A DNA stretch of 64,000 bases, taken from assembly GCF_029278605.1 (NCBI RefSeq), contig NZ_CP119573.1, forward strand, positions 1,054,001-1,118,000, written 5' to 3'. The notes beneath the pieces were generated by a model, which saw only the letters and a program-made list of their open reading frames with translations, was not told where the DNA came from and searched no databases. The position numbers and the translations under genes were made by a program. The stretch comes from Cupriavidus sp. WKF15 (GTDB taxonomy: Bacteria; Pseudomonadota; Gammaproteobacteria; Burkholderiales; Burkholderiaceae). Below, one piece after another: positions 57,135 to 64,000 of the stretch (positions are counted from its first letter, which is position 1; every line of letters starts with the position of its first letter).

Positions 57135-58241
57135 ATGAGGCTCAAACTAATCGCCATTTCCGCTGGTCTGCTTGCATCGGCTGGCGCCTGTGCCCAATCC
57201 AGCGTGACGCTCTACGGCGTCGTTGACGCCGGTATCGAATACCTGAATAGCGTCCCGAATGCAGCCAAGGCCAGTTCCAGTCTGGTGGCCATGCAATCGG
57301 GCAACCAGTCGGGTTCGCGCTGGGGCCTGCGCGGGTTAGAGGATCTGGGCGGCGGCCTGAAAGGCATCTTTACGCTGGAGAGCGGCTTCAACACGGATGA
57401 CGGAAAAATGGCCCAGGGCGGTCGGTTGTTCGGTCGCGCCGCGTACGTAGGCTTGCAAAGCCGGTGGGGCCAGTTGACCCTGGGACGCCACACGGCTCCG
57501 TTCTGGGATTTCTCCGGCGCCTTCGACCCGATGGGCAACGCTGGCCGTTTCGCCATCGGCGCACAGGATCCGTTCATGCTTGGCCAGCGTGCGGACAACT
57601 CGGCCAAGTATGTCGGCACCTTTGGTGGCCTGACTGTGACTGGCCTGTACAGCTTCAACTACAACAACGCGGAAGTCCCCGGCAATTTCACCAATGGCCG
57701 CGAGTACTCGCTGATGGCCGTGTACGCCGCCGGTCCGTTCTCGGTCGGCGCCGTGTATGACCAGACCAACCAGTCGTCTGCCGCCGCACTGACCAGCAAC
57801 CAGCTGATCCGTCGCGCGGCGCTTGCCGGCACCTATGCATTCGGCCCGGCCAAGCTCTATGCCGGCTACCGCTATGCGCGCTCGTTCAATGGCGCTTCCC
57901 TGCCCGGGACTGCCGGTGCTGCGAATACCTATGCCAACCTTGCCTGGGCTGGCCTGGGTTATCAACTGACACCGTCCTTCTCGCTGACCGGCGCCGCGTA
58001 CTACCAGAATCTTGCCAACGCCCACGTTGGCAACCCCTGGCAGTTCGTGGCCACCGCCGACTATCTCTTCTCTAAGCGCACCGACCTGTACGCATCCATG
58101 GCGTACGCGGTGAATAGCAATGCACGTTCGGCGCTGGGCGTGAACGGGTTCAACGATGTGCTCGGCGCATCGTCAAGTGAACAAGTGGTGCCGGGCAAGA
58201 ACCAGTTCGGCGCTGTCGTGGGCATTCGCCACAAGTTCTGA
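57135..58241 (+). CDS. outer-membrane porin (Burkholderiales OmpC-type, PF13609-like)
   Basis: This 368-aa trimeric general porin has a signal peptide ('[16 protein letters not shown]') and a mature start '[18 protein letters not shown]', the hallmark of beta-proteobacterial porins. Alternating hydrophobic strands run throughout and the C-terminal residue is Phe ('GIRHKF'), required for BAM recognition. Own SD (AAGGAAAAC) at the ATG. A strong intrinsic terminator follows directly. Confidence 0.93.
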   Translation: MRLKLIAISAGLLASAGACAQSSVTLYGVVDAGIEYLNSVPNAAKASSSLVAMQSGNQSGSRWGLRGLEDLGGGLKGIFTLESGFNTDDGKMAQGGRLFGRAAYVGLQSRWGQLTLGRHTAPFWDFSGAFDPMGNAGRFAIGAQDPFMLGQRADNSAKYVGTFGGLTVTGLYSFNYNNAEVPGNFTNGREYSLMAVYAAGPFSVGAVYDQTNQSSAAALTSNQLIRRAALAGTYAFGPAKLYAGYRYARSFNGASLPGTAGAANTYANLAWAGLGYQLTPSFSLTGAAYYQNLANAHVGNPWQFVATADYLFSKRTDLYASMAYAVNSNARSALGVNGFNDVLGASSSEQVVPGKNQFGAVVGIRHKF

Positions 58242-58263
58242 GCGGTCACGAGCTTGCGCAATC

Positions 58264-58288
58264 AGCCCGGTTTTTCCGGGCTTTTTTT
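58264..58288 (+). terminator. intrinsic terminator of the porin gene
   Basis: AGCCCGG (58264-58270) pairs with CCGGGCT (58276-58282) across TTTTT, followed by a run of seven T, 23 bp after the porin stop. Confidence 0.9.
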
Positions 58289-58329
58289 GGTTTATCGCCG
58301 CCCTGCGCGATCGAGATCCTTACCTTCGT

Positions 58330-60138
58330 ATGCTTCCATCCATTCGCTCAAAGATTCAGGCCATTTCCACCGGCATCGTCGTGACCGCACTGGCGCTGAC
58401 CGCTGGCGTGACATACGTCATCGTTCGTCACAGCAATCTCGAAACGATTCAGCAAAATCTCGACGCCATCGCGACAGGCCATGCACTGGCTCTCGATGAA
58501 TGGGTGGCGGCAAAGTCGACGATGGTGGCTGCCGCGGCCGGGCAAATTGCACCCGGCGACCCGCACGGCTTGGTTCAGCAGCTGCAAAAGGCCGGCGCAT
58601 TCCCGATTACCACGGCTGGCTGGAAGGACAAGTCCTTCGTGTCCAGCAAGGACCGGATGCCGGAGGGCTTCGATCCCACCGCCCGCCCCTGGTACAAGGA
58701 GACTGTGGCGGCAGGGAAACAGATTGTGTCCCGGCCATACGCCGATGCTGCGAGCGGCAAGCCCTTCGTCTCGTTTGCCGCACCGATCCTGCGCGACGGC
58801 GCCCTGGATGGCGTGGTTTCGGCTGTCGTGTCGCTCGATGGCGTGCGCGACGTCGTTGCCGCAGTTCATCCGACCCCGCAGAGCCTGGGCTTCGTGGTGG
58901 ACAAGGACGGAACCATCCTGGCGCACCCGCAGGACAAGTACCTGCGCAAGCCGGCGGCCGAGCTGTCGCCGGCACTCACGCCGCTGACCCTGGCATCGCT
59001 GGCGAAAGAGACGGCTCCGCTTGAGGTGAAGCTGGATGGCGTGTCAAAGCTGCTGCGCGCCAAACCTGTTCACGGCACCGACTGGCAACTGGTCGTTGCA
59101 CTCGACAAGGCAGAAGCCACGGCTGCGCTGGACAGCGTGGTCAAGGCCTCTGCCATCGCCATCGTGCTGCTGGCCATCGCTGCAGCCGCGCTTAGCGGCG
59201 TACTTACCGCTCAGGCATTTCGCCGGCTGTCCGGCGTGCGGGACGCGATGAACGAGATTGGCTCCGGTGACGGGGATCTGACGCAACGCCTGCCTGCCGC
59301 GGGCCGTGACGAGGTCACGCAGATTGCCGTCTCTTTCAATACCTTTGTCGAAAAACTTGGCGGCGTGCTGTTGCGGATCCGCCATGGCAGCGAGTCCGTC
59401 AGGATCGCGACCCGGGAGATCGAGGCCGGCAACCAGGACCTGTCGCGGCGGACCGAGATGGCGGCCAGCAATCTGGAGGAGACGGTCGCTTCGCTGTCCG
59501 AGCTGACGGGTTCGGTGCGGCGCTCCGCCGAGGCGACGGAGCAGGCCACGCGCCTGGCATCATCCGCCAGCGAGGCCGCCGCGCGAGGGGGTTCGGTGGT
59601 TTCCGACGTGGTGGCGACGATGGAGGAGATTGCGCAGTCTTCCGTCAAGATCGTGGAGATCATTGGCGTGATTGACGGCATCGCCTTCCAGACCAATATC
59701 CTGGCATTGAATGCGTCGGTCGAAGCGGCACGCGCGGGCGAGCACGGCAAGGGCTTTGCGGTGGTTGCGAACGAAGTGCGCAGCCTGGCCCATCGCTGCG
59801 CGACGGCCGCCAAGGAGATCAAGGCGCTGATCGAGGCTTCGGATGTCAGCGTCCAGTCGGGGGCGCAACGAGTGCAGGCAGCGGGCGAGGCGATGAACGA
59901 GATCGTCGACGGTATTCGTCAGGTCACTGCGTTTATTGCCGAGATCAGTACGTCCATGGGTGAGCAGGCCACGGGCATCAGCCAGATCAACCAGGCGGTT
60001 GAACAGATGGAGCAGGCAACGCAGCAGAATGCTGCGCTGGTGGAGCAGGCTGCAGCGGCTTCTTCGCTATTGAATGAACAGGCTCATACGCTGGCGGAGG
60101 CGGTTGCAGAGTTCAGGCTCGGTGAGGGGGGGAGATAG
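58330..60138 (+). CDS. methyl-accepting chemotaxis protein with Cache sensor
   Basis: This protein of about 602 aa has an N-terminal TM (residues ~11-33), a periplasmic dCache-type domain (~35-270, with '[16 protein letters not shown]'), a second TM ('[17 protein letters not shown]'), a HAMP domain and the cytoplasmic signalling hairpin with the highly conserved '[21 protein letters not shown]' (~residue 455) and '[20 protein letters not shown]'. It signals to CheA/CheW. ATG 58330 is used; the frame is open from 58156 inside the porin region. The SD is weak. Confidence 0.93.
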   Translation: MLPSIRSKIQAISTGIVVTALALTAGVTYVIVRHSNLETIQQNLDAIATGHALALDEWVAAKSTMVAAAAGQIAPGDPHGLVQQLQKAGAFPITTAGWKDKSFVSSKDRMPEGFDPTARPWYKETVAAGKQIVSRPYADAASGKPFVSFAAPILRDGALDGVVSAVVSLDGVRDVVAAVHPTPQSLGFVVDKDGTILAHPQDKYLRKPAAELSPALTPLTLASLAKETAPLEVKLDGVSKLLRAKPVHGTDWQLVVALDKAEATAALDSVVKASAIAIVLLAIAAAALSGVLTAQAFRRLSGVRDAMNEIGSGDGDLTQRLPAAGRDEVTQIAVSFNTFVEKLGGVLLRIRHGSESVRIATREIEAGNQDLSRRTEMAASNLEETVASLSELTGSVRRSAEATEQATRLASSASEAAARGGSVVSDVVATMEEIAQSSVKIVEIIGVIDGIAFQTNILALNASVEAARAGEHGKGFAVVANEVRSLAHRCATAAKEIKALIEASDVSVQSGAQRVQAAGEAMNEIVDGIRQVTAFIAEISTSMGEQATGISQINQAVEQMEQATQQNAALVEQAAAASSLLNEQAHTLAEAVAEFRLGEGGR

Positions 60139-60171
60139 TAGGGGGGTGGCTTGGGGGTTTGGCTTGTCGTG

Positions 60172-60202
60172 ATTGGCAGGCGCCGCTGTTTCGCCGGCTA
60201 CG
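60172..60202. repeat. left arm of the interrupted hairpin and 9-bp target duplication
   Basis: A 23-nt arm (60175-60197), extended by two pairs, matches the reverse complement of 61578-61600 except for one T/C difference. CCGGCTACG (60194-60202) is repeated directly at 61569-61577 on the other side of the insertion. Confidence 0.75.
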
Positions 60203-61568
60203 AGCCTGTCAGATTTTTAGTGTGCCGAGGTCATGAGACGATTACGGAAACGTCCAATGACCGACACGACAGTGAACAAGAAGAGCAAGAACCCGAAGGC
60301 ACCGAAGCTGTTTCCCGATGAGCTGATCGATCAACTGCTGGCCCAGGTGCAGAGCAAGGATGCCGAGTCGATCCTGGGCGAATCGGGCTTGGCCGGCCAG
60401 CTCAAGAAGCAGTTGGCCGAGCGTATGCTCGCCGCCGAGTTGAGTCACCATCTGGATAACGAGGCCGAGCAAGGCAAGACCGGCAACCACCGCAACGGCA
60501 CCAGCCCCAAGACGGTCCTGACGCCCAACGGCGAGCTGAATCTGGATATTCCGCGCGATCGGCAGGCGACGTTCGAGCCCCAATTGGTCGGCAAGTATCA
60601 ACGCCGGCTGCCTGGCTTCGACGACCACGTCATCAGCATGTATGCGCGCGGCATGAGCGTGCGCGAGATTCAGGGCCATCTGCTGGAGCTGTACGGGCTG
60701 CAGGTATCGCCCGATCTGATTTCCACGGTCACCGACGAGGTGCTGGCTGACGTCGAGCAATGGCAGCAACGCCCGCTCGAGGCCATGTATCCGATCGTGT
60801 ACTTTGACGCGCTACGACTGAAGATTCGCGACGAAGGCACGGTCAAGAACAAGGCGGTCTATCTGGCGCTGGGCATCCGCGCCGACGGCCGCAAGGAAGT
60901 GCTAGGTCTGTGGATCGAGCAAACCGAAGGCGCCAAGTTCTGGCTGAAGGTCTTCAACGAACTGAAGAACCGCGGCTTGCACGACGTCCTGATCGCGGTG
61001 GTCGACGGCTTGCGCGGCTTCCCCGAGGCGATCGAGGCGGTCTATCCGGCCGCGCAAATCCAGACCTGCATCGTGCATCTGATCCGCAATTCGCTGAATC
61101 TGGCGAGCTGGAAGGACCGTAAGCCGTTGGCTGCCGCGCTCAAGCCGATCTATCAGGCCGCCACGGCCGAGGCGGCGGCCGCAGCGCTCGACACCTTTGC
61201 GGGAAGTGAGTGGGGACGCAAATTCCCTACCGTCGCGGCCATGTGGCAGCGCCAATGGGAACAGGTGATTCCCTTCTTCGTCTATCCGCCTGAGGTGCGT
61301 CGAATCATCTATACGACAAACGCCATCGAGAGCATGCACATGCAGTTGCGCAAGATCGTCAAGAATCGCGGCCACTTCCCCAGCGACGAGGCCGCCAGCA
61401 AACTGCTGTATCTGGCCTTGCGCAACATCGAAAAGGATTGGAAGATGCCACCTATCACCTGGCGGCAAGCAGTCAATCAGTTCGCCATTCTGTTTGGCGA
61501 GCGATTCACCTCCGCCATGAGCTGAGATTTTTTAACCGACCTCAGCACACAAAATTCCTGACACCTCC
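60203..61568 (+). mobile_element. IS256-family insertion sequence
   Basis: The element of about 1.37 kb encodes one transposase. It has 26-bp terminal inverted repeats, left at 60207-60232 (TGTCAGATTTTTAGTG…) and right at 61538-61563 (complement TGTCAGGAATTTTGTG…), with 21 of 26 bases matching. A 9-bp direct repeat CCGGCTACG flanks it. The IS ends exactly between the arms of a perfect hairpin, whose original sequence is rebuilt by removing the element and one repeat copy. Confidence 0.85.
60257..61525 (+). CDS. IS256-family transposase
   Basis: This 422-aa DDE transposase has the catalytic Asp in 'VYFDALRLKIRDEG' (~residue 183), the second in 'IAVVDGLRGFPEAI' (~residue 250) and the Glu in 'IIYTTNAIESMHMQLRK' (~residue 358), plus 'IQTCIVHLIRNS', the typical Cys/His block of the family. 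No frameshift, so it is likely functional. The start is ATG 60257 (60233 is an upstream in-frame alternative). Confidence 0.95.
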   Translation: MTDTTVNKKSKNPKAPKLFPDELIDQLLAQVQSKDAESILGESGLAGQLKKQLAERMLAAELSHHLDNEAEQGKTGNHRNGTSPKTVLTPNGELNLDIPRDRQATFEPQLVGKYQRRLPGFDDHVISMYARGMSVREIQGHLLELYGLQVSPDLISTVTDEVLADVEQWQQRPLEAMYPIVYFDALRLKIRDEGTVKNKAVYLALGIRADGRKEVLGLWIEQTEGAKFWLKVFNELKNRGLHDVLIAVVDGLRGFPEAIEAVYPAAQIQTCIVHLIRNSLNLASWKDRKPLAAALKPIYQAATAEAAAAALDTFAGSEWGRKFPTVAAMWQRQWEQVIPFFVYPPEVRRIIYTTNAIESMHMQLRKIVKNRGHFPSDEAASKLLYLALRNIEKDWKMPPITWRQAVNQFAILFGERFTSAMS

Positions 61569-61600
61569 CCGGCTACGCCGGCGAGACAGCGGCGCCTGCC
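61569..61600. repeat. right arm of the interrupted hairpin and 9-bp target duplication
   Basis: CCGGCTACG (61569-61577) is the second copy of the target duplication, and 61578-61600 is the complement of the left hairpin arm. Joined without the IS, they form a 23-25 bp stem with a CTACG loop between the convergent chemoreceptor and mmsA genes, likely a bidirectional terminator. Confidence 0.75.
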
Positions 61601-61622
61601 AAGCCCGCCAACCCAAGACCCT

Positions 61623-63137
61623 TCACTTCGCCGTCGGCATCGCAAACTCAGCCCCACGCGTCATATCATCCGGCCACCGCTGCATGACACTCTTCTGCCG
61701 CGTGTAGAACCGCACGCCTTCCTCGCCATACGCATGCATATCACCGAACAGCGAGCGCTTCCAGCCGCCAAAGCCATGCCAGGCCATAGGCACGGGGATC
61801 GGCACGTTGATGCCGACCATGCCGACCTCGATGCGGCGCGCGAACTCGCGCGCGACCTGGCCGTCGCGCGTGTAGCAGGCCACGCCGTTGCCGAACTCAT
61901 GGTCGTTGACCAGCTTCACAGCCTGCGCGAAGTCGTCCACGCGCACGCATGACAGCACGGGGCCGAAGATCTCTTCCTTGTAGATGCGCATCTCGGGGGT
62001 GACGTGGTCGAACAGCGTGCCGCCCGTGAAGAAGCCTTGCTCGTGCCCCGGCACCTTGTAGTTCCTGCCGTCGACCACCAGCTTCGCGCCTTCCTCCACG
62101 CCAAGCGCAATGTAGTTCTCGATGCGTTCGAGCGCCTGCCCGGTGACGACCGGGCCCATCTCGGCGGCGGCATCCATGCCGTTGCGGATCACCAGTTCGC
62201 GCGCACGGGCCTCCAGCTTCGGCATGATCTTGTCGGCTACGTCGCCGACCAGCACCGCGACCGAGATCGCCATGCAGCGCTCGCCCGCGGAGCCGTAGGC
62301 CGCGCCGATCAGGCCATCCACGGCCTGGTCGATGTCGGCGTCCGGCATCACCACCATGTGGTTCTTGGCGCCGCCCAGTGCCTGCACGCGCTTGCCCAGC
62401 CGCGCGCCGGTCTCGTAGATGTAGTTGGCGATCGGCGTGGAGCCGACGAAGCTCACCGCCTTGACATCGGCATGATGGAGCAAGGCGTCGACCACGGTCT
62501 TGTCGCCCTGCACGACATTGAACACGCCATCGGGCAGTCCGGCCTGCTTGAGCAGCCTGGCCATGAACAGCGACGCCGACGGGTCGCGTTCGCTGGGCTT
62601 CAGCACGAAGCAATTGCCTGCGGCGATGGCCACCGGGAACATCCAGCACGGCACCATGCACGGGAAGTTGAACGGCGTGATGCCAGCCACGACGCCCAAC
62701 GGCTGGCGCAGCGTCCAGTTGTCCATGCCGGTCGAGACCTGGTCCGTGAAGTCGCCCTTGAGCAGCTGCGGAATGCCGCAGGCGAACTCGATGATGTCGA
62801 TGCCGCGACTGACTTCGCCGGCCGCATCGCTCAGTACCTTGCCGTGCTCGGCGGTGATGATGGCGGCCAGCTCGTCCTTGTGCTGGTTCATGAGCTCCAG
62901 GAACTTCAGCATGACGCGAGCGCGGCGGATCGGCGGGGTGTCGGCCCACTTCGGGAATGCCGCCAGCGAACTGGCCACGGCGGCATCGACATCCTCTGCC
63001 GTGCCGAGCCGGACCTGCCGCGCCACGGCACCGGTCGCCGGATTGAACACGGCCTGCGAGCGCGTGCCCGAACCCGCGTAAAGATCGCCGGAAACGAAGT
63101 GGATCACGTCTGCGGAATCGCTGTAGGGCGCCGTCAT
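61623..63137 (-). CDS. mmsA: methylmalonate-semialdehyde dehydrogenase (CoA-acylating)
   Basis: This 504-aa aldehyde dehydrogenase has '[20 protein letters not shown]' (~residues 145-164), '[14 protein letters not shown]' and the catalytic Cys in '[14 protein letters not shown]' (~residue 288). Family members without the classical general-base Glu use CoA and act on methylmalonate semialdehyde in valine, thymine and myo-inositol catabolism. ATG 63137 has AGGAGA upstream; the longer frame is not supported. Divergent from a LysR gene that probably controls it. Confidence 0.92.
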   Translation of the reverse strand: MTAPYSDSADVIHFVSGDLYAGSGTRSQAVFNPATGAVARQVRLGTAEDVDAAVASSLAAFPKWADTPPIRRARVMLKFLELMNQHKDELAAIITAEHGKVLSDAAGEVSRGIDIIEFACGIPQLLKGDFTDQVSTGMDNWTLRQPLGVVAGITPFNFPCMVPCWMFPVAIAAGNCFVLKPSERDPSASLFMARLLKQAGLPDGVFNVVQGDKTVVDALLHHADVKAVSFVGSTPIANYIYETGARLGKRVQALGGAKNHMVVMPDADIDQAVDGLIGAAYGSAGERCMAISVAVLVGDVADKIMPKLEARARELVIRNGMDAAAEMGPVVTGQALERIENYIALGVEEGAKLVVDGRNYKVPGHEQGFFTGGTLFDHVTPEMRIYKEEIFGPVLSCVRVDDFAQAVKLVNDHEFGNGVACYTRDGQVAREFARRIEVGMVGINVPIPVPMAWHGFGGWKRSLFGDMHAYGEEGVRFYTRQKSVMQRWPDDMTRGAEFAMPTAK

Positions 63138-63324
63138 GGGAATCTCCTGTGCTGGTCTGGCGGCCTGCATCGCCCGCCGTGTCTGGGAATGGGGCGAGTG
63201 TATGAAGACCGGCGAGGCACGGGTAGCTGCCCGATGCCGAACTCACTGTTCAGGATTTTTAGCTACTGGCATGCTATAGATACGAACGATTGACGACGCG
63301 GCGTGACGAAAAGGGAGCCTGTAC

Positions 63325-64000
63325 ATGTCGAAAACCAAGGTTGAGGACCTTTGGGAGCACCTGCACTGGCTGGTTGTGCTGCAGCAGCAGGGCAGTTTCA
63401 GCAAGGCCGCCGCGCGCCTCGGCGTCAGCAAGGCCTCGATGAGCCAGCACATTGCCGATCTGGAAAAGGCCGCCGGCATCACGCTCGTGCAGCGCACCAC
63501 GCGCAGCGCGACGCTGACGGACGCCGGCCGGCAACTGGTCGATTCGATGCGCGGCGCCTTCGAGCAGATCGCCTCCGGCTACGCCAATGTCCGCGACCTG
63601 GCGGGCGCGCCGCGCGGCTTCCTGCGCGTCACCGCACCGGTGGCGTTCTCAAGGCAGCAACTGGTGCCTCTGCTGCCCGGATTCCTGCGCCGCTATCCAC
63701 AGATCCAGGTCGAGCTGGACATGTCGGACCGCCTGCGCCCGCTCGCGCAGGAGGGCTTCGACATTGCCGTGCGGCATACATCCACGCCACCTGAAACCCA
63801 CGTCGCCTGGACGCTGGCCGCGACGCGCACGGTGCTGGTGGCGAGCCGTTCCTATCTCGGCACAAGAAGCGCGCCCGAATCGCCCGAGGCACTGGCCGAT
63901 CACGCCTGCCTGCACTATCCCCGCCGGCAGGGCACCGCCACGTGGACCTTCGTGCGCGGGGCTTCCGGCGCGGGCGCCGGGCACGGTGATCCGGTCACGG
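63325..64000 (+). CDS. LysR-family transcriptional regulator, 3' truncated by window end
   Basis: At least 225 aa are visible. The N-terminal LTTR HTH ('SFSKAAARLGVSKASMSQHIADLEKAAG', residues ~26-53) is followed by the start of the effector-binding domain ('GFLRVTAPVAFSRQQLVPLLPGFL', 'GFDIAVRHTSTPPETHVAW'). ATG 63325 has AAGGGAG upstream. It is divergent from mmsA over ~190 bp and is its likely regulator; it extends past 64000. Confidence 0.92.
   Translation, partial: MSKTKVEDLWEHLHWLVVLQQQGSFSKAAARLGVSKASMSQHIADLEKAAGITLVQRTTRSATLTDAGRQLVDSMRGAFEQIASGYANVRDLAGAPRGFLRVTAPVAFSRQQLVPLLPGFLRRYPQIQVELDMSDRLRPLAQEGFDIAVRHTSTPPETHVAWTLAATRTVLVASRSYLGTRSAPESPEALADHACLHYPRRQGTATWTFVRGASGAGAGHGDPVT

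Overview
The window is chromosomal DNA from a beta-proteobacterium of the family Burkholderiaceae, most probably a Cupriavidus (or close Ralstonia) species. The evidence is the 16S rRNA sequence, the high G+C content and third-position GC bias, a Burkholderiales-type porin, a decayed Bug/TctC solute-receptor fragment and a complete acetone carboxylase locus. It reads as a catabolic and accessory stretch broken by one rRNA operon. No CRISPR array, prophage or tRNA gene was seen.

Layout: 1-3.4 kb holds the end of an SDR gene, an ACS-type MFS carrier and a two-gene split transketolase. 3.7-6.1 kb is a heat-stress cluster of three hsp20 paralogues, a 127-aa protein of unknown function and a 55-aa protein; the first hsp20 has a leader whose hairpin hides its Shine-Dalgarno sequence. 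6.5-7.7 kb encodes a secreted EXORDIUM/Phi-1-like protein. 7.9-11.1 kb is a nitronate monooxygenase, VOC and tautomerase cluster facing a GlxA/AraC-type regulator. A Bug-receptor relic follows, then a GntR/FCD regulator with a polar amino-acid ABC transporter (11.5-15.1 kb). 15.2-24.4 kb is the acetone carboxylase locus acxABC, divergent from a small LRAT-domain gene and the sigma-54 activator acxR, which is coupled to an alpha/beta hydrolase. Next come a patatin, a secreted small protein with a CapA-type protein, a two-subunit molybdenum hydroxylase, an APC permease, a Usp and a PhnA/YjdM protein (24.4-34.1 kb).

The rRNA operon (34.3-39.7 kb) has promoter, boxA, 16S, 23S, 5S and terminator, but its 16S-23S spacer has no tRNA-Ile or tRNA-Ala; a perfect 16-bp hairpin lies there. 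After it come a DsbA/HCCA-isomerase-like gene, an SDR with a changed catalytic tyrosine and an IclR regulator. A cystine uptake and cysteine/cystathionine degradation operon follows (42.9-47.6 kb), then a DUF3088-like gene, a second GlxA-type regulator, an IclR regulator with an aldolase/acetaldehyde dehydrogenase pair (49.6-52.4 kb), a PD-(D/E)XK-XPD/DinG-like helicase, an MFS carrier, a porin, a chemoreceptor, an IS256-family element, mmsA and a truncated LysR gene at the right edge.

The strongest regulatory observations, all readable directly from the sequence, are: (i) a -24/-12 promoter in front of acxA, with paired TGTCCGG-N3-CCGGACA-type palindromes 30 bp apart both there and upstream of acxR; (ii) an RNA-thermometer-like leader on hsp20; (iii) the tRNA-less rRNA spacer; and (iv) an IS256-type insertion exactly in the loop of a 23-25 bp intergenic hairpin, with the pre-insertion site recoverable from a 9-bp duplication. 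No wholly new multi-gene system was established. The least explained proteins are the 127-aa and 55-aa proteins of the heat-shock cluster and the LRAT protein in the acetone locus.
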